Under the pieces are notes generated by a model. The model made no database searches and had not been told where the DNA came from. It saw only the letters and a list, made by a program, of their open reading frames with translations. Positions 1-7,428 of a stretch of 16,583 bases of DNA are shown in pieces (the stretch's first letter is position 1; every line of letters starts with the position of its first letter). A program made the translations under genes and the position numbers. The stretch comes from Clostridium sp. CAG:413 (lineage in GTDB: Bacteria; Bacillota; Clostridia; Oscillospirales; Acutalibacteraceae): assembly GCA_000431775.1 (NCBI GenBank), contig FR888176.1, positions 1-16,583 on the forward strand. The letters are read 5' to 3'.

Positions 1-451
1 CGCCGCACCCGCGGGGCTGGTCATCTGGGCGGCGGCAAACATCAATGTCGGCGGGGCTTCGCTGCTGGCGCACTTTGCCGAATTTCTCGACCCTATAGGG
101 CGGGTAATGGGGCTTGACGGCGTGATACTCACCGCCTTTATTCTCGGCTTCCCCGCCAACGAAATAGTGCTGCCGATAATGTTAATGGCTTACTCCGCCC
201 TCGGCTCGCTGCCCGAGGTCGGCGGGGCGCAGGCGCTGCACGGGCTGCTGACCGCAAACGGCTGGACGGCAACGACGGCGGTGTGCGTAATGCTTTTCGC
301 CCTCATGCACTGGCCGTGCTCGACAACGCTGCTGACAATTAAAAAAGAAACTCACAGCCTTAAATACACCCTCATCGCCGCCGCTCTGCCGACGGCCGCG
401 GGGGCAATACTCTGCACGGCGGTCAACGCCGCAGCGAAACTTTTCGGCTGA
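1..451 (+). CDS. feoB: Ferrous iron transport protein B, C-terminal part (partial)
   Basis: The reading frame is open from base 2 (first full codon GCC) to the TGA at 449-451, giving about 149 residues; the 5' end lies outside the window. FeoB is a membrane Fe(II) transporter with an N-terminal GTPase domain; only the C-terminal membrane core is seen here. The frame contains the family-typical stretches AAPAGLVIW, LDPIGRVMGLDGVILTAF, GFPANEIVLP and HWPCSTTLLTIKKET, the last holding the conserved Cys. Hydrophobic segments precede and follow these motifs, and the protein ends with a hydrophobic helix (LIAAALPTAAGAILCTAV). An internal ATG at 107 is not a real start, because conserved sequence lies upstream of it. 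A hairpin terminator follows directly. No feoA is visible. Identification is confident; completeness of the gene cannot be judged. Confidence 0.93.
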   Translation, partial: AAPAGLVIWAAANINVGGASLLAHFAEFLDPIGRVMGLDGVILTAFILGFPANEIVLPIMLMAYSALGSLPEVGGAQALHGLLTANGWTATTAVCVMLFALMHWPCSTTLLTIKKETHSLKYTLIAAALPTAAGAILCTAVNAAAKLFG

Positions 452-456
452 GAGCC

Positions 457-488
457 GCGCCGAGCCTGTCAAAGCTCGGCGCTTTTTA
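457..488 (+). terminator. Rho-independent terminator after feoB
   Basis: A perfect 9-bp GC-rich stem (GCGCCGAGC at 457-465 with GCTCGGCGC at 474-482) encloses an 8-nt loop and is followed by TTTTTAAT. It begins 5 nt after the feoB stop codon and separates feoB from the next promoter. Confidence 0.9.
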
Positions 489-497
489 ATAAAATTC

Positions 498-526
498 TTG
501 ACCTCGCCGCTATTCTTTGGTATTAT
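498..526 (+). promoter_or_regulatory. Sigma-A type promoter for the GPH symporter gene
   Basis: TTGACC (498-503), a 17-nt spacer and TATTAT (521-526). Predicted transcription start is about 533, which leaves a leader of only about 15-28 nt. It lies between the feoB terminator and the transporter gene. The gene has no clear GGAGG, so its start is uncertain. Confidence 0.7.
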
Positions 527-548
527 AAGATATTATAATAAATGAAAA

Positions 549-2126
549 GTGGTGTGTTTCTTGAGCCGTGAAGGTAAAGTAGGAAATAAGATCAAGGACA
601 TAGTCGGCATTGAGGGCAATACATGGGAATATATCCGCCCGATGGTCGGCTTCAACTGCGCCAACATAACTCTCGGCGGCGCCGGATACCCGATAAACCT
701 CTATCACCAGCAGTTCCTGAATTTCGTTGAGGGCATGAGCACCAAGGTGACGGGCACGATAAGCATGATAAACGGCATTATCGACGCCTTCAGCGACGTT
801 GCAATGGGCGTTATAACCGACAGAACCAAATCCAGATTCGGCCGCCACCGCAGGTATTTTATCATGGGCGCCCCGATATTCTTCATCGCTTACATAATGA
901 AGTGGTCGTCCTTCGGCATATCGGGCACGGGCAACACAAGCGCCCTCTTTGCCTATTATCTGCTCACCGCCTTCCTCTACAGCACCGGCTTCACGATGAT
1001 GAGCATCCCTCACACCGCCATGCTGCCGACCGTCGCGCCGAAATACTTTGAGCGCACCCAGTTCAAGATAGTCGAGTACGCATTCAACTCCATCGGCCAA
1101 TCACTTTCGTTCGTATTCATGGGCCTGATGCTCGGCGGCCTCGACATGAATAACCCCTCCCCCGCCGACAGGAGCAAATATATGTTCTGCGGCCTCGTGC
1201 TCGCGGTCTGGTTCCTCTGGTCGCCGATAGTCTGCTTCTTCTCCACCAAGGAGCCAAGCTCTCTTAACATGAAGAATAAGCCGATGGACTGGAGATATCT
1301 CTTTGACGAATACGTTCAGGTCTTCCGCAACAAGGCTTTCCGTCAGTACTTCTTCATCAACCTTTTCAACGGCTTTGCAAAGAATTTCTATTCATACGCC
1401 GATCAGTTCTATATCAGGAGCATAGCGGACAGATACAACCGCTTCAACGTGCTGAATGTCGTTGCGGGTATCTCGGAATTCTCCGGCTCGCCCGTAAACT
1501 ATCTGCTCGTTCGCTATATCGACAAGCGCGTGTGCGGCCTTTTCCTCTGCCCGTTCATGATAGCGGGTCTGCTGATAAACGGCTTCGTCACGCCCTCCAC
1601 CCCGACGATATTCATTTATCTTGCGTCGATGCTCTATAACTTCGGCTTCTCGGGCCCCGGCTTCGTTATCACCAATATCCAGCCCGACGTGACCGACGTT
1701 GACGAGCTGATAACCGGCCGCCGCCGTGAGGGCGTCATCTCCACCTTCAGTTCCTTCGTCAACAAGACGATAAACAGCTTCATCACCGGCTTCCTCGGCT
1801 TCATCTTCAGCGCCTTCGGCTACGACCCGCAGAAGCCCGATTTCATCGACCAGAGCGCCAAGACGATATTCGGCATACGCCTGTTTGTCAGCTGGGTCCC
1901 CGCCGTCTGCTCGCTGATATCCATGCTGCTCATAGTCCTCTATAAGATGAACAAGCACGATCACGAGGTGATAAGGCAGGTCATCGAGCAGAAGCACGAG
2001 AGCGGCACCTGCACGATATCCGACAGCGACAAGAAACGGATCGAGCGCATCGCAGGCCACAATTGGGAAGATATGTGGATAGGCAAGAGCGCCGTTGAGC
2101 GCAAGATTGAGGAATTCGCAAACTGA
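549..2126 (+). CDS. MFS transporter, GPH (glycoside-pentoside-hexuronide):cation symporter family, MelB-like
   Basis: A polytopic membrane protein of 525 aa (521 if the TTG at 561 is used), consistent with 12 transmembrane helices and with the GPH length of about 450-520 aa. The N-terminal half carries the GPH signature around residues 85-115 ([20 protein letters not shown] then RHRRYF), equivalent to the MelB loop 2-3 motif. The C-terminal half has the family-typical run [19 protein letters not shown] followed by [11 protein letters not shown] soluble tail of about 60 residues follows the last helix. The family imports sugars or glycosides with Na+ or H+; the substrate cannot be read from sequence. 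Start choice is weak: GTG 549, GTG 552 and TTG 561 are possible. TTG 561 has a GGTG at 551-554 six nt upstream and would begin [12 protein letters not shown]. No glycosidase lies alongside. lepA begins 20 nt downstream with no terminator between, so the two may be cotranscribed. Confidence 0.88.
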   Translation: MVCFLSREGKVGNKIKDIVGIEGNTWEYIRPMVGFNCANITLGGAGYPINLYHQQFLNFVEGMSTKVTGTISMINGIIDAFSDVAMGVITDRTKSRFGRHRRYFIMGAPIFFIAYIMKWSSFGISGTGNTSALFAYYLLTAFLYSTGFTMMSIPHTAMLPTVAPKYFERTQFKIVEYAFNSIGQSLSFVFMGLMLGGLDMNNPSPADRSKYMFCGLVLAVWFLWSPIVCFFSTKEPSSLNMKNKPMDWRYLFDEYVQVFRNKAFRQYFFINLFNGFAKNFYSYADQFYIRSIADRYNRFNVLNVVAGISEFSGSPVNYLLVRYIDKRVCGLFLCPFMIAGLLINGFVTPSTPTIFIYLASMLYNFGFSGPGFVITNIQPDVTDVDELITGRRREGVISTFSSFVNKTINSFITGFLGFIFSAFGYDPQKPDFIDQSAKTIFGIRLFVSWVPAVCSLISMLLIVLYKMNKHDHEVIRQVIEQKHESGTCTISDSDKKRIERIAGHNWEDMWIGKSAVERKIEEFAN

Positions 2127-2996
2127 GTCTCAAAGGAGAATTGACATTGGCAGTTTCAAAAGATAAGATAAGGAATTTTTGCATAATCGCTCATATCGAT
2201 CACGGCAAATCGACCCTCGCCGACCGCCTGCTGGAGAAGACGAAATCCGTCGCTCTGCGTGATATGACGGCGCAGCTGCTCGATAAAATGGATCTTGAGC
2301 GTGAAAGAGGCATCACCATCAAGGCGCACGCCGTGAAGCTCAACTACACCGCCGATGACGGCGAAGAATATGTGCTCAACCTCATCGACACCCCGGGTCA
2401 CGTTGACTTCAACTACGAGGTCTCCCGCTCGCTTGCCGCCTGCGAGGGCGCGGTGCTGATAATCGACGCCTCTCAGGGCGTTGAGGCTCAGACCCTTGCG
2501 AACACCTACCTCGCCCTCGACCACGACCTTGAGATAGTGCCCGTTATCAATAAAATAGACCTTCCCTCGGCCGACCCCGACAGAGTCGCCGCCGAGGTGG
2601 AGGACGTTATAGGCCTCGACTGCTCCGAGGCGCCGAGGATATCGGCAAAAACGGGTCAGAATGTCGAGCAGGTGCTTGAGCGGATAGTTAAAGATATCCC
2701 CGCCCCCAAGGCGGACGACTCTCTCCCCTGCCGCGCGCTGATATTCGACTCGGTCTATGACAGCTACAAGGGCGTTATCGTCTACGTCAGGGTCAAGGAG
2801 GGCAAGATAAAGCCCGGCGACACCCTCAGAATGATGGCGACGGGCGCGGAATTCACCGTTGTCGAGACGGGCTATATGAGAGCGACCGAGCCTGAGCCCT
2901 GCGCCGAGCTGACCGCGGGCGAGGTCGGCTACATCACCGCCTCGATAAAGACGGTCGGCGACGCACGCGTGGGCGACACGGTAACGACGGGCGAGA

Positions 2997-3040
2997 ACCC
3001 CCCCTCGGAGCCGCCGCCACCCCGCCTCGGAGCCGCTGCC
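2997..3040 (+). repeat. 22-bp imperfect tandem duplication inside lepA (frame-breaking)
   Basis: Copy 1 is 2997-3018 and copy 2 is 3019-3040. Both read A, seven bases of C/G, then TCGGAGCCGC(C/T)GCC, and match at 20 of 22 positions; copy 1 has C where copy 2 has G (fifth base after the A) and T (19th base). Since 22 is not a multiple of three, the frame shifts by +1. Copy 1 reads NPPSEPP in the upstream frame and copy 2 reads [12 protein letters not shown] in the downstream frame. A single copy 2 would give the LepA consensus [16 protein letters not shown]. Confidence 0.9.
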
Positions 3041-3053
3041 CGGCTACCGCAAG

Positions 3054-3983
<930 letters not shown>

Positions 3984-3990
3984 TTAACAG

Positions 3991-4019
3991 TTGACATGCG
4001 GCAGCCGAAATACTATAAT
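3991..4019 (+). promoter_or_regulatory. Consensus sigma-A promoter of secreted-protein gene 1
   Basis: Perfect TTGACA (3991-3996), a 17-nt spacer and perfect TATAAT (4014-4019), starting 7 nt after the lepA stop codon. It drives the gene at 4059, whose ribosome binding site AAGGAGG is at 4044-4050. Confidence 0.88.
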
Positions 4020-4058
4020 TAAGATAAAGGCAACACAAATAAAAAGGAGGAATTTTTA

Positions 4059-4745
4059 ATGAAAAAAGTTCTCAGCATTTTACTTGCCTTGATCATCGCA
4101 TTATCCGCATTCTCAATGGCTGCATTCGCCGCTGACGTACCCAAGACCAAGACCGAGGCTCTGCTTGACAAGCTCTACACCGCGACCGAGCTTCAGGTAT
4201 CATTCACCCCCGACAAGAAGTTCGCATCAGACCTGCCCATGTCGGCAATAACTGTATACGCCAAGGGCAATGATATCGCCGTTGACACGAAGCTGGGCTT
4301 CCTGCCCGTCAGAGCCGTCAAGACCGGCGACGCCTGCTACGCCTACAGCCCCCTGCTCCCCTTTGCCTACCTCTCGATCGACTCAAAGGTCATCGACGGC
4401 ATCATCGGCGACAAGGACATATGGGAATATGTGCATAAGACCGTTGACTCCGCCAGACTTCTGCTTGCCTATGTGAAGAGCTATGACGAGAAGATCGGCG
4501 ACGAGACCTATCTTGTCGAGGAATTCAACGACAGAGAGCACGTCACCACCAAGTTCTATTATAAGGGCGATATGCTCAAGCTCATCAACGTCTATAACGA
4601 ATCCGACAAGACCACTCAGGTATTTGCCATTGACAACTATTCGTTTACCGTTGCCTCGCGCATATTCAAGGCTCCCTTCGGCATAGATCTCACAAAGCTC
4701 CTCAAGCTTTTCGGCTTCATCAAGGGTCTGCCCCTCGCAGCATAA
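4059..4745 (+). CDS. Secreted protein of unknown function, tandem paralog 1
   Basis: A 228-aa protein not recognised as a named family. Residues 1-24 form a Sec signal peptide (MKK, then a hydrophobic core, then MAAFA before ADVPK) with an AxA site for signal peptidase I. There is no lipobox Cys, so the protein should be released or wall-associated rather than a lipoprotein. The mature part begins with a charged helix-like stretch (KTKTEALLDKLYTATELQ), then alternating short strands: VYAKGNDIAVDTKL, VRAVKTGDACYAYSPLLPF, ETYLVEEF, KFYYKGDMLKLINVY, YSFTVASRIFKAPFGI. This pattern resembles LolA/LprG-like half-barrel lipid carriers, which is a fold guess only. It ends with a hydrophobic helix (LLKLFGFIKGLPLAA). 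The ATG at 4059 has AAGGAGG 8 nt upstream and a consensus promoter. It is closely related to the next gene (same length) and more distantly to the third. Confidence 0.85.
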   Translation: MKKVLSILLALIIALSAFSMAAFAADVPKTKTEALLDKLYTATELQVSFTPDKKFASDLPMSAITVYAKGNDIAVDTKLGFLPVRAVKTGDACYAYSPLLPFAYLSIDSKVIDGIIGDKDIWEYVHKTVDSARLLLAYVKSYDEKIGDETYLVEEFNDREHVTTKFYYKGDMLKLINVYNESDKTTQVFAIDNYSFTVASRIFKAPFGIDLTKLLKLFGFIKGLPLAA

Positions 4746-4766
4746 TTGCATAAATACATATGCCGA

Positions 4767-4783
4767 TGCAGCAGCCCGTTTTT
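4767..4783 (+). terminator. Degenerate terminator after paralog 1 (3' arm and T-run only)
   Basis: TGCAGCAGCCCG followed by TTTTT is identical to the 3' half of the terminators after paralogs 2 and 3, but the matching 5' arm (CGGGCTGCTGCA) is absent upstream. Only weak pairing of TGCAT (4747-4751) with ATGCA (4766-4770) is possible. It probably terminates poorly, so transcription may read into unit 2. Confidence 0.6.
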
Positions 4784-4817
4784 CGCGTTTTAGAATAGCT
4801 TTAGAGACTTTATTTAA

Positions 4818-4844
4818 TTGACTTTTTTCGTTGTATGGTATAAT
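4818..4844 (+). promoter_or_regulatory. Promoter of secreted-protein gene 2 (extended -10)
   Basis: TTGACT (4818-4823), a short 15-nt spacer and TATAAT (4839-4844), preceded by TGG to form an extended -10 (TGGTATAAT). Alignment with the unit 3 promoter indicates loss of 2 nt in the spacer. An AT-rich stretch lies upstream. Confidence 0.72.
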
Positions 4845-4889
4845 AATAATACAAGCAAACCACATCTTAATAATTATGGAGGAATTACA

Positions 4890-5576
4890 ATGAAAAGAAC
4901 GCTCAGCTTTTTGCTCGCACTCATCATCGCATTATCCGCATTCTCAATGGCTGCATTCGCCGCTGACGCACCCAAGAGCAAGACAGAAGCTCTGTTTGAC
5001 AAGCTCTACACCGCAACCGAGCTTCAGGTGACCTTCACCCCGGACAAAAAGCTTGTCGGCAACCTGCCAATAACGACCCTGACGTTATATGCCAAGGGCA
5101 AGGATCTTGCAATTGACACCAAGCTGAAATTCCTTCCCGTCAGATTAGTTAAGACCGGCGACGCCTGCTACGCCTACTGCCCATTTCTTCCCTTCGCTTA
5201 CCTCTCAATTGATGCGAAAGTCGCTGACGGCATCTTCGGCAATATAGACGTGTGGGCAAATATTCGTCAGACTGTTGACTCCGTCAGGCCCCTGCTCCCC
5301 TATATTAAGAGCTATGAGGAAAAGATCGGCGACGAGACATATCTTGTCGAGGAGCTCACCGACGGTGAGAGCGTTAACTTCAAGTTCTATTATAAGGGCG
5401 ATATGCTCAAGCTCATCAACGTCTATAACGAATCCGACAAGACCACTCAGGTAACCACCATCAACGATTATTCCTTCACCGTTGACGCTGCCGTATTCAA
5501 GGCCCCCGCCGGCATAGATCTCACAAAGCTCCTCAAGCTTTTCGGCGTCATTAAAGGCCTCCCCAGCGCAGCATAA
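4890..5576 (+). CDS. Secreted protein of unknown function, tandem paralog 2
   Basis: A 228-aa protein, the same length as paralog 1 and clearly homologous throughout, with conserved blocks KTEALFDKLYTATELQV, TKLKFLPVRLVKTGDACYAY, KIGDETYLVEE, FYYKGDMLKLINVYNESDKT and GIDLTKLLKLFG. Residues 1-24 are a signal peptide ending MAAFA before ADAPK. It has two nearby Cys (GDACYAYC) where paralog 1 has one. The start at 4890 is chosen because GGAGG (4878-4882) lies 7 nt upstream and the product then begins MKRTLSFLLALII like its siblings. The frame is open back to an ATG at 4818, but that lies on the -35 element and is not used. Function unknown. A strong terminator follows, making this a complete single-gene unit. 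Confidence 0.86.
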   Translation: MKRTLSFLLALIIALSAFSMAAFAADAPKSKTEALFDKLYTATELQVTFTPDKKLVGNLPITTLTLYAKGKDLAIDTKLKFLPVRLVKTGDACYAYCPFLPFAYLSIDAKVADGIFGNIDVWANIRQTVDSVRPLLPYIKSYEEKIGDETYLVEELTDGESVNFKFYYKGDMLKLINVYNESDKTTQVTTINDYSFTVDAAVFKAPAGIDLTKLLKLFGVIKGLPSAA

Positions 5577-5590
5577 TTGTATATGATCCA

Positions 5591-5625
5591 CGGGCTGCTG
5601 CAGCAATGCAGCAGCCCGTCTTTTT
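5591..5625 (+). terminator. Strong Rho-independent terminator after paralog 2
   Basis: A perfect 12-bp stem (CGGGCTGCTGCA at 5591-5602 with TGCAGCAGCCCG at 5607-5618), a GCAA tetraloop and the tail TCTTTTT. It is 14 nt after the stop codon of paralog 2. Confidence 0.95.
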
Positions 5626-5660
5626 ACTCACTTTTAAATAATTTAAGAAAATTTATTTTG

Positions 5661-5689
5661 TTGACAATTTTCTCGTTGTATAGTATAAT
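5661..5689 (+). promoter_or_regulatory. Consensus sigma-A promoter of secreted-protein gene 3, with AT-rich upstream element
   Basis: Perfect TTGACA (5661-5666), a 17-nt spacer and perfect TATAAT (5684-5689). The 25 bp upstream (5636-5660) is almost pure A/T with A- and T-tracts, as in UP elements. Confidence 0.9.
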
Positions 5690-5731
5690 AATATACGCAA
5701 TCAATGCATAAATAAACACGGAGGAGTTACA

Positions 5732-6427
5732 ATGAAAAGAACACTCAGCATTTTGCTCGCACTCATCATCGCATTATCCGCATTCTCAATGGCGGCATTC
5801 GCCGAAGAAGCCCCGCAGACTAAGACCGACGCTTTGATCGAGAAGCTATGCAGCGCAGATGAATTGCAGATATCCTGCTCGAACGGTGAATTTGAGTTGA
5901 TTAAAGGCGTCACTTGTTCAGGCGAAAAGGTCTATGTAAAAGGAAAAAACTATGTCGTTGAAACAAAATTGAACCGCGTTCCGGTCAGATTAGCAAAGCT
6001 GGGCGATACATGTTACATATATTCTCCGATCTTCCCGTTTATATATTTTGCGCTTAAAGACATTGATCCTTCAATCATGCTGAAGGCTGAGAGCATTCAA
6101 GAATTTATCAGGAATATTGCCGACGAGTTCCATGAATCCTATACTTATGTAAAGAGCTATGAGGAAAAAGCGGACGGTGAAGCTTATACTGTCGAAGAAT
6201 ACTGCAATCAAAATGGCTGTATAAAGAAGCACTACTATAAAGATGATACGCTGAAGTTCATCGTCACCATATATTCATCCGATAGCAGCAACACATTTGT
6301 CATTGACAGTTACTCGTTTGATGTTAACGAAAAAAATCTCAAAAAGCCGTTCGGAATCGAAATCGATATTGCAAAGTTGGGATCGGCATTAGGAAAATTT
6401 TTAAATTTTATCATGGGGATAAAATAA
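5732..6427 (+). CDS. Secreted protein of unknown function, tandem paralog 3 (diverged, AT-rich)
   Basis: A 231-aa homolog of the two preceding genes. The signal peptide (residues 1-24, ending MAAFA before EEAPQ) is nearly identical to theirs in both protein and DNA. The mature part is only distantly related. It keeps the pattern KTDALIEKLCSADELQ, YVKGKNYVVETKL, VPVRLAKLGDTCYIYSP, YVKSYEEK, YTVEEY, HYYKDDTLKFI, DSYSFDV and KPFGIE. Codon use in the mature part favours A/T endings (AAA, GAA, ATA, TTG) more than the neighbours. It has extra Cys residues (CSAD, SCSNG, VTCSG, GDTCY, EYCNQNGC). The ATG at 5732 has GGAGG (5720-5724) 7 nt upstream. It ends convergently with spo0A. Function unknown; a LolA-like half-barrel is possible, as for its siblings. 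Confidence 0.85.
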   Translation: MKRTLSILLALIIALSAFSMAAFAEEAPQTKTDALIEKLCSADELQISCSNGEFELIKGVTCSGEKVYVKGKNYVVETKLNRVPVRLAKLGDTCYIYSPIFPFIYFALKDIDPSIMLKAESIQEFIRNIADEFHESYTYVKSYEEKADGEAYTVEEYCNQNGCIKKHYYKDDTLKFIVTIYSSDSSNTFVIDSYSFDVNEKNLKKPFGIEIDIAKLGSALGKFLNFIMGIK

Positions 6428-6431
6428 ATCA

Positions 6432-6467
6432 CGGGCTGTTGCAGTGATGCAGCAGCCCGTTTTTTTG
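6432..6467 (+). terminator. Strong terminator after paralog 3, possibly shared with convergent spo0A
   Basis: A 12-bp stem with one G·U pair (CGGGCTGTTGCA at 6432-6443 with TGCAGCAGCCCG at 6448-6459), a GTGA loop and a run of eight T (6460-6467). On the - strand the hairpin is followed by TGATTTATTTTA, so it may also stop spo0A transcripts. Confidence 0.92.
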
Positions 6468-6472
6468 CGCCG

Positions 6473-7234
6473 TCACACGGTTTTCATTTGCAGTTTGAGG
6501 TTATCGCTTATCATGGCGATAAACTCGCTGTTGGTCGGCTTGCCCCGCTCATTTTGTATCGTGTAGCCGAAGTATGAGCTGAGCACGTCAACGTCTCCTC
6601 TGTCCCACGCCACCTCTATGGCGTGGCGTATTGCCCTCTCCACTCGTGACGGCGTGGTTTTGAAAGTTTTGGCGACGGTCGGATAAAGCACCTTTGTGAC
6701 CGAGCTTATCATCTCGTCGTTTTTGACCGAGAGGATTATCGCCTCGCGAAGATACTGATAGCCCCTGATATGCGCCGGCACGCCTATCTGATGCATTATC
6801 TGCGACACGACCACCTCGAGATCCTTCACTCCGCTGCTGTTGGCGTTTGCGTTGTGGATGCTCGAGAACTGCACTATCCTCTCAGCTAGCATAGCGGGGT
6901 TATAGGGCTTGAGGAAGTAGTAATCCGCCCCGCTCCTGAGCACCTCGCCCTCAAAGCGCTGATTATCCGCACTTGAGAGCACCATTACCATCGGGCGGCG
7001 CTCAAGCCGCATTGCGCCGAGCTCACGCAGCACCCCAAGCGCGTCAAGGCGTGACATGAAGCCGTCCATGAGCAGCACGTCGGGCACCTCGCCGCTCTTG
7101 AGCTTCTCCACGATCTGAGTGCCGTCCTTGATAACGGTGGATACCTCGCAGTTGTTTGAGCGCAGGATGCCTGCAAGCTCATGGAGCGTTTCGCTCCCGT
7201 CCTCGGTCAGCATAACTTTCAACATTTTCCTCAT
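6473..7234 (-). CDS. spo0A: Sporulation master regulator Spo0A
   Basis: A 253-aa response regulator that, when phosphorylated, binds 0A boxes to start sporulation. The receiver domain spans residues 1-125: acidic pair E11/D12, likely phospho-acceptor D57 (LLMDGFM), S87 in the Thr/Ser position and K109 (FLKPY). The Spo0A-specific DNA-binding domain (about 145-253) is very well conserved: QIMHQIGVPAHIRGYQYLRE, then TPSRVERAIRHAIEVAWDRG and KPTNSEFIAMISD. The receiver is atypical: the Pro four residues after the phospho-Asp is Ser (DGFMS) and LDG is LDA. The ATG at 7234 has GGAGG (7243-7247) 8 nt upstream. In most endospore formers spoIVB lies directly upstream; here a lipoprotein gene on the other strand separates them. 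It is transcribed from the promoter at 7268-7296. Confidence 0.96.
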   Translation of the reverse strand: MRKMLKVMLTEDGSETLHELAGILRSNNCEVSTVIKDGTQIVEKLKSGEVPDVLLMDGFMSRLDALGVLRELGAMRLERRPMVMVLSSADNQRFEGEVLRSGADYYFLKPYNPAMLAERIVQFSSIHNANANSSGVKDLEVVVSQIMHQIGVPAHIRGYQYLREAIILSVKNDEMISSVTKVLYPTVAKTFKTTPSRVERAIRHAIEVAWDRGDVDVLSSYFGYTIQNERGKPTNSEFIAMISDNLKLQMKTV

Positions 7235-7267
7235 GATTTTTACCTCCGTATGTTTTAGTTCACTTGA

Positions 7268-7296
7268 ATATTACCATAAATTGTAAAAATTGTCAA
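7268..7296 (-). promoter_or_regulatory. Sigma-A type promoter of spo0A
   Basis: Read on the - strand: TTGACA (7296-7291), a 17-nt spacer and TAATAT (7273-7268), preceded by TGG (extended -10). The -35 lies in one arm of the inverted repeat 7289-7311, so a protein bound there could control spo0A. Confidence 0.72.
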
Positions 7297-7311
7297 CCAT
7301 TTATTGACAAT
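7289..7311. promoter_or_regulatory. Inverted repeat, possible operator, between spo0A and the lipoprotein gene
   Basis: ATTGTCAA (7289-7296), 7 nt, TTGACAAT (7304-7311): perfect 8-bp arms. It overlaps the spo0A -35 box. A further TTTGACA (7326-7332), the reverse complement of the 0A-box-like TGTCAAA, lies 15 nt away. The known Bacillus 0A box is TGTCGAA, so autoregulation by Spo0A is only a hypothesis; the arms also happen to match -35 hexamers. Confidence 0.4.
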
Positions 7312-7366
7312 TATTTTTCGCAATTTTTGACATTTTTTGCTTTCTGACGTTTTTGAGCGAGTATTC

Positions 7367-7395
7367 TTGACATTTATACGGACATAAAATATAAT
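7367..7395 (+). promoter_or_regulatory. Consensus sigma-A promoter of the lipoprotein gene
   Basis: Perfect TTGACA (7367-7372), a 17-nt spacer and perfect TATAAT (7390-7395), 33 nt before the start codon at 7429. Confidence 0.88.
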
Positions 7396-7428
7396 ATTGA
7401 TGTAAGCTGTGAAAGGAGCTGTCACAAA

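Larger units (their letters stand above)
3991..6467 (+). repeat. Tandem array of three paralogous transcription units (promoter + secreted protein + terminator)
   Basis: Three homologous units of about 830-840 bp lie head to tail (start-codon spacing 831 and 842 bp). Units 2 and 3 share promoter-region sequence CGTTGTAT(A/G)GTATAATAAT. All three share a 29-nt exact block in the signal-peptide codons (4092-4120, 4923-4951, 5765-5793) and the terminator arm TGCAGCAGCCCG. Units 1 and 2 also share a 73-nt identical block (4550-4622 and 5381-5453) and a 36-nt one (4680-4715 and 5511-5546). This indicates duplication of the whole transcription unit rather than of the ORF alone. No transposase or target-site duplication was seen. 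Confidence 0.85.

Noticed and set aside
1392..2060. Long antisense ORF (222 codons) opposite the symporter gene
   Set aside because: It is a shadow of the GC-rich symporter gene: low-complexity acidic translation, no ribosome binding site and no recognisable domain.
4818..4889. N-terminal extension of secreted paralog 2
   Set aside because: The extra 24 codons cover the -35 and -10 boxes and the ribosome binding site; the signal peptide begins at 4890 as in the siblings.
3991..6467. Tandem array as a mobile element or CRISPR-like repeat
   Set aside because: Repeat units are whole genes with promoters and terminators; there is no transposase, terminal inverted repeat, short spacer pattern or cas gene.
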